From assembly GCA_033439765.1 (NCBI GenBank), contig JAULSN010000002.1, positions 2,604,001 to 2,668,000 on the forward strand: a DNA stretch of 64,000 nt, in the 5' to 3' direction. The notes beneath the pieces are model-generated. The model had not been told where the DNA came from. It worked only from the letters and a program-made list of their open reading frames with translations, and made no database searches. Below, in pieces: positions 1-12,680 of the stretch (its first letter is position 1; the number at the start of each line of letters is the position of its first letter). Made by a program: the position numbers and the translations under genes. This DNA is from Lasiosphaeria ovina. Taxonomy: Eukaryota > Ascomycota > Sordariomycetes > Sordariales > Lasiosphaeriaceae.

Positions 1-771
1 GACAGACTTAATAGAGCGGGGAGGACTATAGACTGGGGTTTTTGGCGGGATAGATTGATCGAAACCATTGGGATGGAGGGGGGCAGCTCTTTGGGATGAT
101 GAATGGGGGCAACCTAGGTTTCGTTGTGGTTTGGTGGTGATGATGGATTGTGTGTGTGTGGTTTACTGGCAACCTAACCTACCTTGCCTACCTACCTACC
201 TACATGCCTAGTCATCATTCTTTTTCATGTTCCTTTTCTGGGCTTGTCGTTGTTGTATCGGTAGGTAGTGGAAGAAGCATCAAGTCGAAAACAAACCCCG
301 TGGCCAGGCCAACATACATGCATAAGGTACCTGATATAGCTGCACAGCTACATCCAACGTGTATGTGTCTACCTTGCCTGAACTAATATCGTCGAGTCCT
401 GTTGAATGGGAGACGACGGGCTTGAGGGGCATTCTATATTTGTCGTTGTTGCCTTTGAACTGGCTGTAAAAGACATGGAAAAAGAAAGGGTTAGGGTTGT
501 CAGTATCAAAGCGACGGGAGAAGCGCTGCTCCGCTTGAAGGCTGCCTAACCTTACAACGTCGAGCTCGCCATTTCAAATCAACGAACGGCTGCGTCCTTC
601 CAAACGGCTCTTGATTTGTTTTACCGTTTTCTAAACTTAAAAAATAACCCGCGCTCAGCAAAAGAAGCAACAGCCAGGCAGTATCGAACTTAAATAATGT
701 CTGGTTGAACGTCGTTGCCGTAGTATTATTTCTCGATAATACCTACGCGGGTGTTTGTACATATACGCAGG
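1..771. other. gene-free left edge and dml1 upstream region
   Basis: No coding region is supported here. A TACC tetranucleotide run lies at about 178-206, and a tandem TTAGGG-type motif at 488-498 is listed separately. The last few hundred bases before 772 are presumably the dml1 promoter and leader; no start site or TATA element can be fixed. Confidence 0.6.
488..498 (+). promoter_or_regulatory. telobox-like GGGTTAGGGTT motif upstream of dml1
   Basis: GGGTTAGGGTT is read directly, about 275 bp before the dml1 start codon. TTAGGG repeats are bound by Myb-type factors such as Tbf1 in fungi. Use as a promoter element here is inference, supported only by a second, similar motif in the efg1/sea4 promoter. 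Confidence 0.35.
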
Positions 772-2768
772 ATGCATGAGATCATCACGCTCCAGCTCGG
801 CCAGCCGAGCAACTACCTGGCCACGCATTTCTGGAATACCCAGGCAAGCAAGCAAGCTCTCTGTGTACTAATCTTTCACCTTCAATCACGCTTGGTGCTA
901 ACCCACGACATGAATTGTAGGAATCCTACTTCACGTATGCTGAGGACCAGGACTCGCACGTCGACCATGACGTCCACTGGCGGCCCGGTCTCAGCCCTGA
1001 CGGCACCGAGACCTTCATGCCCCGGACCGTCATCTACGATCTGAAGGGCGGCTTTGGCTCCCTGCGCAAGATCAACGCTCTGTACGAGCAAGAAAACGAG
1101 CCGTCGTCCTTGTCGTTGTGGTGAGTCTCTCTCTCAATTCTCCTATCCCAGGGGGGCCATCACACCAGCTCACCGTCCCCGACTTCTTCAGGAGCGGCCC
1201 TACCGTGGTCCACAGGCAGGAGCCCATCGAGCAGGGCGCGTACCAGCAGAGCCTCGACGCGGGGCTGGCGCCGCCGGCGCTGACCACCAGCACGGTGCGG
1301 TACTGGTCCGACTTCAACCGCGTCTTCTTCCACCCGCGGTCCATCGTGCAGCTCAACGAGTACGAGCTCAACTCGAGCCTGATGCCGTTCGAGAACTGGG
1401 AGAGCGGCGAGGACCTCTTCAACTCGCTCGACAAGGAGCACGACATCATCGACCGCGACCTGCGCCCCTTTGCCGAGGAGGCCGACCAGATGCAGGCCAT
1501 CCAGATCATGACCACCCTCGACGACGCCTGGGGCGGCTTCGCCTCGCGCTACATGGAGCGCCTGCGCGACGAGTACGGCAAGACGGTCCTCTGGACCTGG
1601 GGCCTCCAGGACTCGCTTCAGGGCGTGCCGAGGGTGTGTGTCCACGCGCCCGCCCCCTTTTTTTTTCCCCTCCGAGTCCTCGAGTTCCCTTGAGCTAAAA
1701 CAAAACCCGCCCCCCGCCCTTGTCTAGAACAAACGACTTCTGCGGCTGGCAAACAAGGCCAAGTCCCTCACCGAAATATACAAGCAGGCCACCATGATCG
1801 TCCCGCTGGCTCTGCCGCAGCGCCTGCCGCGGTCCGTCGTCCTGGACCCGTCCTCGCAGTGGCACACCTCTGCGCTCCTGGCCTCGGCCGTCGAGAGCAT
1901 CACGCTGCCGTCGCGGCTCAAGGACAGCGCCCAGAGGATCACCCTGGGCGGCCTCGCAGAACTGCTGAACCCCATGGGCAAGCAGACCGTGGCCGGCTTG
2001 CAGATGAGCTTCGCCCCGCCGCCGCCGTCGCTCGAAGATGACAGCCCTCAACAACAACAACAACACTCGGGGCTCGGGAGACCCGCCACGGGTCTCCCCG
2101 ACGACATCTCGGAAGGCGCCCACCTCGACCTCCGCTTCACTCCCTCGGACCAGCTAGACCCCTATGCCCACCAGCGACAGCAACAGAACGGGCACGCTAG
2201 CGGCGCCCAGCCTCGCGTATTCAGCCAGGTGATAGCGCTGCGCGGCTACGGGGACGGGTCGGACGCCGACGGGGACGCCGACATGCTGGACTTTGACGAG
2301 CGGGACCACCGGCGCCGGCGGCGGCAGCAGAGCGCCTACGAGACTGCCACGCAGCTGTGAGTTTGTTATTTTGTTCTATATATTCCCATCCCTCACCAAC
2401 CCCCCCCCCCCCCTCACCACACTGTAACAACCCACCCAATGCTCACCGTACCCAGCTACCACTCGCCCCTCGGCTTCCCGCTCCTCGACAGCTTCCCGCG
2501 CATCTTCCGCGACGCCGCCGCCGGCAGCAGCACGGGCGACGACGACGACGACGACGACGCGCTGCTGGCGTCGGGCACGCACATCAATGTAACTTCGAGC
2601 TTGAGCACGGACGCGTCCGTGTCGGCGCGGCTGAAGCTGCTGCGCACGACGGTGGTGCGGTCGATCGGCGTCGAGGACCGCGAGGCCCTGGGCAACGACC
2701 TCGCCGAGATGGCCGACGAGTACCACGAGGGCTGGTCGAGCGGGAGCGACGAGGGCGAGGACGACTGA
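772..2768 (+). CDS. dml1: DML1/Misato family protein, five exons
   Basis: The protein opens [20 protein letters not shown], the hallmark start of DML1/Misato proteins, which carry a tubulin/FtsZ-like fold and act in mitochondrial DNA inheritance and morphology. Exons inferred from reading frame are 772-843, 921-1120, 1192-1633, 1728-2356 and 2456-2768, giving 551 residues. Introns 2-4 are GT-AG, but intron 1 starts GCAAGC after CAG, so it is a GC-AG intron; no GT donor nearby restores the frame. The middle part ([35 protein letters not shown]) is the Misato segment. The C-terminal third has glutamine, acidic and arginine low-complexity stretches and ends in an acidic tail. The product is somewhat longer than yeast DML1 because of these inserts. 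Family assignment is firm; exact boundaries rest on frame and consensus only. Confidence 0.93.
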
Positions 2769-3988
2769 AGAAGGGGAAAGGAAAACAAAAAAATATATTC
2801 GTCTATTTGTGTGCATAATACAAACAATACAACACAATAAGCGCAATATTACGCGCGGAAGTCATTGAATAATGCGATGCGTAGATGGATATCCGTAGAC
2901 TTGCCACCGTCTTACCGACCTGCGCCTCCAGCATCCACAAATAAACACCCTTCGCCACCATCTTCCCATGCACATATATCACACGTCACCATCGTGGCAC
3001 AAGGAGTTGGGTATCTGTAAAGTGCCAATGAGTCATTGTGGACTCGTATTTTTTATTATTAAAACTTTTTCTCAAAGTTGATGAACACAATGTCTGTCCA
3101 TGTATAGGAAGCAGGTGCCAGTGCCGACACTGGTTTGCTGGCAGGCGCCTCTCGTTGTACAGACACTACGTATACACACGAGGATTCTGCGACATCGATC
3201 AGCTGTCCCTCTGCGTAGAAGGGACCGAGACACGGGCCCAGTGGCCCCGAATCCCCAAACATTAGCCCGTGGTTCGCGGAGGCATCCCCAGTATACCCAA
3301 GGAGATTAGTATGGGGGCCACCACGCCCAGGTAAAATCGCACACAATCCCCGTCAGAGTTGCTCGTCTCCTTTGCTCCTCTAATGGAGCAGGCAGCCCGT
3401 CTTCCCGACCTGCCAGCCAAATATTGCTGGTAGGCAATGACCAAATAAACAACCCCTTTTACTCCGAACTCCCCCCCCCCTCCTAATACACCCAGTTGGC
3501 TCCGAGTTTTTTCACAGCTCGAATCCATCGTCAACGGACAAGAGCCCGATATATCGTTTTGTTTTCTTTGTGTATGCCCCACCGTTGTATTAAGGACCCG
3601 CAACGCCGCCAATGCCGGGGAATCTCATGTTCTCATCTCTCATAAGCAATGCTGAAGCGTATGTGAGAACGCAAAGGAAAGAAAGAGCGCCAAGGGGAAA
3701 AAAGGAAAAAAATTCATATAGACAGGGAAAGGGGCCATTATTACGCTCGTGTCGTGAGATTCGTAACAAAAATGCCAAATATCGACGGCTTTGCCAAGGC
3801 ATTGCATTGTCGTTTGACGAGAATTAAGGCGGCTGTGGGGTAAGCTGCGCCACGAGAGCGTGACAACAGCATATCCAACCACGAGAAAATCTTCAATGTA
3901 GGATTACTCCGAGGGGTGGCCTCGATTGCGATACCGGTGCTGGGAGCCGGGTGTGGTGACATCCGATGCTATCCGGGTCTGACAAAGA
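2769..3988. other. convergent 3' intergenic region, dml1 / hmt1-like
   Basis: This 1.2 kb lies between two genes that converge. It holds both 3' untranslated regions; no open frame has recognisable coding character. AT-rich stretches near 2790-2850 and 3045-3075 are suitable for 3'-end formation, but no terminator can be assigned. Confidence 0.6.
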
Positions 3989-6900
3989 TTAAGGAGAGAG
4001 GTGCGCGTTACGATCGTTTTCACGCATCGTGTTTTGTTGCGCCGGCGGGGCCGTCGTGCTGCCGTACTCGTCGGGAACACCATCATGGTGGGGGTAGTCG
4101 ACGTCGTCTCTTAGAGTGCCTTCCGAGCCATTGACTGACGCAGTGTCCTCGTGTGATGTTACGGACATGTTGTCTCGGTCCGAAGCGTCAGACCCCTTGC
4201 TTCCAGACGACAAAGCCGTGGGGCTGTTGAGACCATTCTGCAGAATTGCCGACGAGGCCATGCTGTTGTAGCCATCCGACATTTCGTCCACGCCAGAAAT
4301 GTTGGCCTGGCACATGAGCTTCTTGGCCTTTCGTGTCGCGTCGCGAGCCTCTTCGGCGGCGCGCTCGGCACGGCAATGCTTCTCCCACATCGAGGCGTAC
4401 CGGCCATTGAGGGCAAGAAGCTCCTGGTGAGTGCCCTTCTCTGCCACCGTGCCGGCATGAAGAACGATGATTTGGTCTGCATGCGTGATAGTGGACAGTC
4501 GGTGGCTAAACACAGATTAGTGTTTTGCACTCAAAAATGACGGCAGCAATTGGGAGAAAACTCACGCAATGATCAAAAGAGTTCGATCCTGGCCAAAGTT
4601 GCCACTAATCAGCTTGGACTGGATCTTTTGCTCCGTTTCGCCATCAAGAGCCGAAGTTGCCTCATCAAGCATGATGATCTTTGGCTTCTTCAGAATAGTG
4701 CGCGCAATGGCGACTCGCTGCTTCTCACCACCGCTCAGCATGAGGCCACGCTCGCCCACCCTGGTAAGATATCCGTCGGGGAAGCTCAGGATGCGGTCGT
4801 GGATTGCAGCGGCACGGCACGCCTCAAACACTTCCTCGTTGGTGGCCATCGGATTCGCATATTTGAGGTTGTACATGAGCGTCTCGTTGAAGAGAATCGT
4901 ATCCTGCGGCACGACACCGATGAACCGGCGCACAGAGTCGATTGTGACATCCTTAACATCACGGCCGTCGATTTCAATGCTTCCGGCATGGCAGTTGTAA
5001 TAGCGGAACATGAGGCGGAATACTGTCGACTTGCCGCCCCCAGACTCTCCGACGAAAGCCGTCGTGGTGCCAGGTGCACACTCAAAGGATAGGTCGTGCA
5101 GTGCCTGCCGGCGCCTGTCGTACGCAAAGCCAACCTGGTTCCACTTGACGCGGCCATTGCACCGCATGAGCGGCTTGGCGTCAGGCTTGTCCACGACCGT
5201 CGGCTGAATCTTGAACAGCTCGAGTAGACGCTCGCCCGAAATCATGGCTTGCTGAACTGTTCGGTAAAACGTGCCGAAGAAGTTGAGCGGTCCCTGGAGC
5301 TGGCCGAGGTACGTGAGCAAAACGACAAAAGAGTCCACGCGGCGTTTGCCCTCCCTGATTTCAAACGCGCATGTCATCATGGCAACAAGGATGCCAGTCA
5401 TGAAAACCAACGACTGGCACATGTTCATTTGCGTGATGCCCCACGTGACCTTAGCTTCGGCCACCTGGAAGGTCTTGACAGCATTCCGGTAGCGCGTGAA
5501 CTCAAAGTTCTCGGCATTGAAATACTTGACCGTCTCGTACGACGTGATCGAGTCGTTCTTGACAGCTTCTTCCTCACGGTCTGCGTTGACCATGTCGCGG
5601 CGCTCATCGACCCTCGTGGCCGCCATGTGAATGGTCAGGTAGAGGTAGTAAAATGTGATGACGGCGACGAAGAGGGCGTACTTAGGGCCAAATTCAATGT
5701 AGAAGAAAACAATAGCGACGAAAAGATCCACCAGCATGGGCATCACCTGGAATGTGACCTGTTCGAGAAAACTGTTTATGGCGGCACCCTTGTTGAGGGC
5801 AGAAAGCAGCTCTCCGGTCCGCTTTCCGAGGTGGAAGTCCAGCGAGAGAGAATGGACATGCTCAAAGGCTGCCGTCGTCAGGGCGAGGTAGGTATGTTGG
5901 GACACCTCGATCCATAGGATGGACCGCAGAGATCCAAGGAGGCCAGACGGCCCCTGAAGTAGCTTATACAGTACCAACATTCCCAGGGGGCCCCACGGCG
6001 ATTTGTTCTCGTTATCCTCGTTTGCGAGCACTTTGGTCACGATACCGGTTTGGGTGGGGACGAGAATGTTCAGAGCGCGCTGGCAAACAACAAGAATAAA
6101 ACACAAGAGCACCACTCCCTGGAGCCTCAATGACTTGCTAGGCCAGAGGTACGGGAAGAAGACCGAGTATCCACGGCAGTACTCGAACCACGACTTGTGC
6201 GGGAGCTTGTCTCGCCGGTAGAAAGCGGCGTCCTCGTCGCGCTGAACATAGCCCGCTTCCGCGGTGTCGCTTGTGCTATGCGAGTCGGCGCTTTCACTTG
6301 GTGCTTGCCCATTGGCCTGGGTATGGTAGTTTGCACCGTTGCCGCTGAGCAAGGGACTCGCCTCGCTCATGTGAGATCGATGGGCCTCCTCGTCTAGAAG
6401 GCGACGCTCCTGGAAGTACCTCTTGGCCTTTACGACGGCATAGAGGCAAACTAGAATCGTCACGAGGAAGAGGCGCACAGCCCCAACTCCGAGGTCTAAA
6501 AGGTCCCATGGGTCGGTCGACTCGAGGTTGGCCGCTTCCACGCCACCGAGAGCCACGTCGGTGCTCCTGGGGAGTGTCAAGGCGAAGGACAGCAGGATCG
6601 TAATCTCTCCTAAAAGACCGAGGCCCCAGATGATGGAGTGCACAACGTTGGGGCTATCATCCCAGGTAAAGAGCGTGATAAGCACATAGACGTAGAGAAA
6701 TGCCGACCCGACGATATAGACCTGCAGCGCCTGTCAGCAAAGGCAGTCCCAACAGCCAGCAGACATCTCGGCGCATAGGACGACCCCGTCTGAACAAACA
6801 GAACAAAACTCACGGTCCGCTCCTCGCCGCACCACCATTCCGTCGTGTTACGGAACTGGAGTGCACGAGCACACACTGCGGCGCCATTGGCAAAGAAGGT

Positions 6901-7236
6901 CAAGATAAGAGCAGCCACGGCGTACTGGCACGCGCGCCTGGCGAGGCTGGGGGTGTAGACATTCTGAACCCGCGGCTCCTCGTGCTCTCGCTTCCTCTTG
7001 GTGAGGGGCAGGGGCTTCCCGCCAGGACCGCGGGCGGTTGGCACTAGCAGCTCTTCCTCGGTGCGTGACGTGAGGATGCTGTGGACGCCGGCCGAGACAA
7101 TGAATGCAAGCAACAGCACGACGGGGTAGCAGAGCTGGGCTCTTCGGTAGACGGTTTCGGCCGTACTCAGTACCTCTGTTGTCGTGTTCTTGGGCGGCGT
7201 CGCGAGGTCGGGGGCGCCATGGTTGAGGACGTCCAT
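3989..7236 (-). CDS. hmt1: HMT1-type vacuolar half ABC transporter (ABCB family)
   Basis: Predicted half-size ABC exporter related to fission yeast Hmt1 and ABCB6, which move phytochelatin or glutathione conjugates or similar substrates into the vacuole and confer heavy-metal tolerance. Exons are 7236-6814, 6730-4566 and 4505-3989, giving 1034 residues. Five hydrophobic segments in the first ~240 residues form the extra N-terminal TMD0 typical of this branch. An ABC membrane domain and one nucleotide-binding domain follow: Walker [10 protein letters not shown] near residue 702, signature LSGGEKQR near 805, Walker [12 protein letters not shown] near 825, and the switch histidine in IIAHRLST. 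The last intron splits the alanine codon immediately before that histidine. A Ser/Asp/Glu-rich tail of about 150 residues follows the ATPase. The substrate and vacuolar location are inferred from the family. Confidence 0.9.
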
Positions 7237-7731
7237 GCTGGGCCTGGAAGGGGGGGGGAGGAAGAGAGCGGATTAGACCTAGACCTAGACTGGAGGCTGC
7301 TGCGGAGGGAGGAGCGACGAATATGGAAAACGGCACTGCATGGCGGCCGGACGAAGGCCTGTGGCAGGTTTGGATTCGGACATAGGTAAGGTAGGTAGGT
7401 AGGCAGTAGGGAATATGGAATATCTGAAGTGGACATACAATCTAGACGGCGGAGGAGAGGCAATGGCGCCAGCTCATGGCCTTTTGCGGGAAGTGGCGGC
7501 AAGCAGAGGCACTGGAGATGGTCAGCGGCGAGCTAGTCCACATGTCGACGCCAATTCAATGGCTACCATGGCCCGGTTGCTGACCGTGGTGGTTGAGCAT
7601 GGTGGGCAATGGTGGGGCAGGCGCAGCGACAGGATGGGCAGGTGACGGGGTTGGGGAGTGGCTTTTGCCACTGGGTCTGGGCTGGCGGGGTGTTGTCCCG
7701 GTGTGCTGAGTCGAGATGTTCCATATTCCAT

Positions 7732-7852
7732 TGACTGACTGCCGCGACTGACTGGCTACGGACTGAGGTGACGAACTGACGGACTGACGGGCTGCTGGGT
7801 GCTGGACGCTGACTGACTGCCCGTTCTCGACGGAATTGACTGGACTGACCTT
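7732..7852. repeat. degenerate GACT/CTGA tetranucleotide repeat
   Basis: Units such as GACTGACTG, CGGACTGACGG and TGACTGACTG recur over 120 bp, about 0.5-0.6 kb upstream of the hmt1-like start codon. It looks like a decayed tetranucleotide tandem. A regulatory role is not shown. Confidence 0.5.
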
Positions 7853-10800
7853 GGCTAAAAAAGCACTCGAAGTTTATACTCGATCGACAACTAAAAGTCG
7901 CCTGGCGGACACGGGAACACTGGCTAGCTGGGGCGGGGCGGGTTCTAGCTGTGGCGCTCGCTGCCCGGGCCTGAGGTGCGGTTTCTGCTACCTAAGTTGG
8001 GGCTTGAAAGTGGAACAGCAGCAGCGGCGCTTCGCCTCAGCGTGTGACCTGCGGGCCAGGAAACAACAGACGACCTGAAGCTCGACGAGGGGACAAACGA
8101 GCGTGTGGATGCTGAGAAACTCGGGTTTGGCTTTGGGGAGGGAGGAAATCGAACATCAGACGATCCGAGGGGAGTTCTTGTGGAAGGGACATCTGAACAT
8201 GTAAAGTACTCTACGTACTAGTAGTTCTAGTACCACAGCGTCCTGCACCTACTCTTAAGGGCCGCGGGGCGGTCGTAGAAGGCGCCAGGGTTGTGGCAGG
8301 GATCTCACGCGCCTGCCATCCAATCAGGGAGCTTATGGCAGGTGCTCTCGACCACGACGGCCCAGACCCGCGGCTTCCCACACCACTATTAAATCGGAGA
8401 CGGTTGGCTAGAGGTTCCACAAGACGACACTAACAGCAGAAGAGAGGTTAAGGAAGGACCTAACTAAGCTAAGGTAGCAGCAAGCAGCATGCAGCAGCAG
8501 CAGGAGGCGGCCTGCGGGCTCCAGCCGTATGCTTTTCCTGGAATGAATAGACGAGACGACGTGTGAGCCTAAGCAGGTACGGGGAATACGTACACGTTGG
8601 CACCGAGACACGCATCGGAGTGAGGTAGGTGGAGGTGGTATGTACGTACGTAGTACGTACTATGTATATACGCACATGCCGACGTTAGACGTCGACGGGT
8701 AGTCGGGTGCTCTGCCTGCTCTGCGACGTGGTCGAGAGGCGCGAGCATGCCGCGTAAAGTAAATTCTATATAAGGTACCGCTATGCCTTCCCTCGGCGCC
8801 ACGAGGTACCTGCTTGCCTTTGCATATAACCAGAGCTGGGTACGGGACGGCGTAACGAAGGTTGAGAGGGAATACATCGACACTCCAAAACAACACCAAC
8901 ACCTTGCCGAGCTTAGCTACCTACTAATCTTTTCCTACCTTGCTTGGGTACCTATCTGACCGCTTTCCTTCTCCCCGACCTTTCAGTTTCACATACCGTG
9001 CCTGGAAGACCCAAGTATGGCGTATGTATGTATGTGTCTATGTACCTTCCTATCTCACCAACCTTGCTCACTTGGGCCACATACATGTCAGTAGCTAAGG
9101 TAGGTAGGTAAAGTAGGGACGCCGCCCGGCACAACGTCTCCTACGCTGCTTCATCTCCCGTCTGTCTCTTCCCTCCCAATATCTGTCCGCCTCCCCCATG
9201 TTTGGTTGCTTGTCTATTTGCTTGACGGCCTGATAGTCTTCTGGACTGCCGGCAGCAACATGGTCCGAGGAGCACGCTGGGACGCTGGGGCGCTGGGACG
9301 CTGGGGTGCCGGGGCGCCGCTAGGACCGCGAGAGGGGGTTCAAGGATCACCACGACGGCCGGAATGCCTTCCAATGGCGGACCGCCGAGCAAGAGTTCGG
9401 TGCAGTACGGCATCTGGAGAGACGGGACAAGACATGGACAGGCTGGCGAGCTCGGGCGGGGTGTGGTCTTGGTCATGGCGGCCGGGGTGAGGGGTGGTCT
9501 GGCCGGTCTAAGCCCCTTGTACCAACCTTTGCCTGTGTCCCATGGTTCCGGGAGTGCGTGACGGGTGGGTGACGGGTGACGGCCAGGGAATTTTCCTATG
9601 GACTCGAGAACGAGTAGCAGCGAACAGCAAGCAGCAGCAGCATCGATTGGCGGTGGAAAGACCACCAAACCGGTACTCGAGCGACTCTCCCTTCTTCTCT
9701 CAGGTTGTTTGTTGGGCAATTGGATCATGGATAGACGGGACTAGAGTCCTGGACTAGCATTTGGACTGGGCTGGCATGGCATCGACACTGTGCGGGTTTC
9801 CGCTGCACTGCACTGCACCTGTCCGGCGCGCTAGGCTGTGGTTCGCCAGACCAACCGAGAGAGGACGGGCAGCCAGACCGGCATCAGCACGAGCCCATAC
9901 CCAGGGCAGCTGCCAGCAGCCAGACATGCCTAACCTGCTGCGTAATAAGTATGGAGACAGACGGTCACGCACGGAGCGGGGAGCGCTGAGGTGCTGAGGA
10001 TGTTGCGGGCTTTACTGGCACCACTGAAGCAAGCAAACGGCGACAAGCAACAACAACAACGACGACAACCTACATTACCACCACCACTTACATGACAACC
10101 ACCACCCCCATCTCACGCAAAAGGAGCGAGCAGCAGCCAAACGGCTTTGCGCCGTGAGAGCCCGGCGACTACACACCAGACGCTGAGAGGCATTGAAGCG
10201 GTCACCCTTCACCGCCTTCGACCGCATGCCATTATCCCCCCTCTACTACGAGTCCAAACCTGAAGTGATTGCAGCGGCGCTGCTGGTGCTGCTGCTGCTG
10301 GCTGCATGCATGCCACATCCCCAGGGATCCACAAAATTTACATATTCGAACGTGCCTCCGAGTGCATGCCCTTAGCCACCAGCCCGGCATCTCGAGACCT
10401 CCATCTCCAAGGGGTCGCGGGCACCATGGATGGCGGGCACCATGGATGTCGGCCACCATATGGTCGGCCAGTCCGCCCCCAGCGGGCAACTGGCACCGGC
10501 CGGCGCTGATTTGCTCTTGCGGCTCCCGCGATGTGCTGCAAGTCGTATGCAGGAAGTTGGAAAGGAGGGGGGCAAGCAGGACAGGACCCGCAGGCGTGCC
10601 TAATAAGCTCACCCAAGGATTCCATGTAGCAAAATATCTAAGGTAAGGGAAGTCAGAGTCTCGACGCCTTGTACACCCGTAGCTACCTTACCTGCCCTGC
10701 CCGCCCTGCCCGCCCTGCCCTCACCCCAGAGCGGACATGCGGGCGGCATTGTCGTGCAGCCATGCGCCGCTCCTCGGCGCCGCGGGCACGGGGGCAGAAC

Positions 10801-12582
10801 ATAGCACGGTACATACACGCTTTACATAACAGCACCAGAGCACAGCTCTTCTCTTAAAGCCAGAAGTGGAGATGGGAGGTGCAGATAGAGTGGGGATATT
10901 ACCCGCGATAGCAAAGGCCCGGCCGACAGACATGGTAGTTTAGAGCAGTGGAGGGGCGAGGACGGCGGTGCGAGCAAGTGAGAGCGCAGAGATGGGTCCT
11001 GAAGGAATACCCGGAAGCGCTCCGGGTCGCTGCGAGTCGATATTAGCTGCGGCCGTCGGGCGAGCTGGGAAGCTAAGATGTGACCCCTCGATTGTCGACG
11101 GATCCATTGGAGCTTGGCCTGGCCCGAGTATATTGAACTACCGCGTCGGTAAGGTAGGTATGCGCCGCTTCTGGGTGCCTGTGTCTTGGCCGGCAAGGAC
11201 ACGAGCGCGAGAGCCGTCGTATCCATTCACCTCCCATGTTCCCAATGGCACGCTCGACCAGTTCAAATCGATGGGCATCAATGGTGGTGGTGGTGAGTGA
11301 GTTCGAGTCTTGAAGCTACCTTACGGTAAGTGTGTGTCAGGTCAGATAGAGCAAAGACCGAGTCCAGTGACGGCCCGGTCAATTGTATGCGCAAGGCAAT
11401 GGAAGTTCGGAGTATCTTAGTACGGAGTAACCTTGGGTAAGGTAGGTACGATCCCTAAGGCATGGCATGAGCATGAGTATGGGCATGGGCGAGGCATTGG
11501 CGTGGGCGTGAGCTTGAGCTTGAGCGTGGGCGTGGGCGTGGAAGAGCGGTGGGAAGGCTCCCCAGAAGCCCTACTGTTAAGGAAGGGAAGGCACGAACCT
11601 TCGAGGACGCGCGGAATCATGGATCGTGGATGAATGGTGGAGGGAAGGTACAGTACAGTACCTTCCATACTCCGTACCTTGGGTCAAGGTGTCACGGTCT
11701 CGAACTTGCTTGAACCGCGCCTGACATGCGCGCCTTCCCTGCTGGCCGCGTTCGTCCAACGGAAAAGGAGGCTACGCAAAAAAAATGCCAGATGGATGGA
11801 TGCCGGGCACTTTAGATAGCAGCCCGAAACAAATTAATAATACCGAACACCTCACGCTTCCCTTGGCTGCCCTGGGATCTCCATGGCCTGCTCACGGAAG
11901 GCATGCAAACGTAAGGATGTATGTACTATGTATGAGCCCCCAGCACACGAAGGATTCGCAACAGGCCAGAATATACCTCGAGATCGCCATGACGCCTGTC
12001 TAACCCCACGTCGGGTCTCCCGTGACCACGGCGAGACGGCGGCCACAGGGCCAGCCATGGCCCATGGGAATTGGGGGTTAAGAGGCACAGGAAGTAATTC
12101 GAGCGAGGCGGGGGGATGGGGGATGGGGGGGGTAAACCCGGGGGTAACAGGACAAGGGTCAAACCGGAAAGGGATTCTAGCATTCTACCAGATTTCCATG
12201 CGGCCAAATTCGGCAGCCAGCAGCAAGGGCGTGGTTTTTATCCCGTCGCCCCGGGCTCTGATTTGGCAAAGCCGCGCCTCATCCGTAAACGTTTCTCAAC
12301 AGCCGATCTCGTTGGCGCTCTCGCCGCTTGGGGCGCTCCCTCAATCCCGTCTCTGACCTGCCTGGTCCGGGCTCTGTCCCATCTGGTGTCTCTCGTCAGT
12401 CTCTCTCTCCCAACCCACAAACACAACCCTCCAGCCCCCTTACCATCAGGTACATACCTCCCCCCCCTCCCCCTCAACAAGCCGCCTCTCGCCTGCGCCC
12501 GAGCCCGCACCACCCCCATCCTTCCCCATCCCATTTTGGTTTCGACGCCGCAAAAGGAAGCGTCGCGTCATCGACACCGGCC

Positions 12583-12680
12583 ACCCGCCCGCCCGCCCGC
12601 CCGCCCGCCCGCCCGTCCTCCCACCTGGGGAGGGACGGGGGACCACCCCTGGCGCTGCTGCTGCTGCTGCTGCTGCTGCA
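12583..12680. repeat. CCCG tandem followed by CTG triplet run
   Basis: About eight CCCG units (12583-12616) are followed after ~37 bp by eight to nine CTG triplets (12653-12680). Neither tract lies in a supported gene. Confidence 0.7.

Noticed and set aside
9141..9728. 195-codon minus-strand frame in the 7 kb spacer
   Set aside because: Pro/Leu/Arg-rich with internal tandem repeats (GGGACGCTG units); no recognisable motif.
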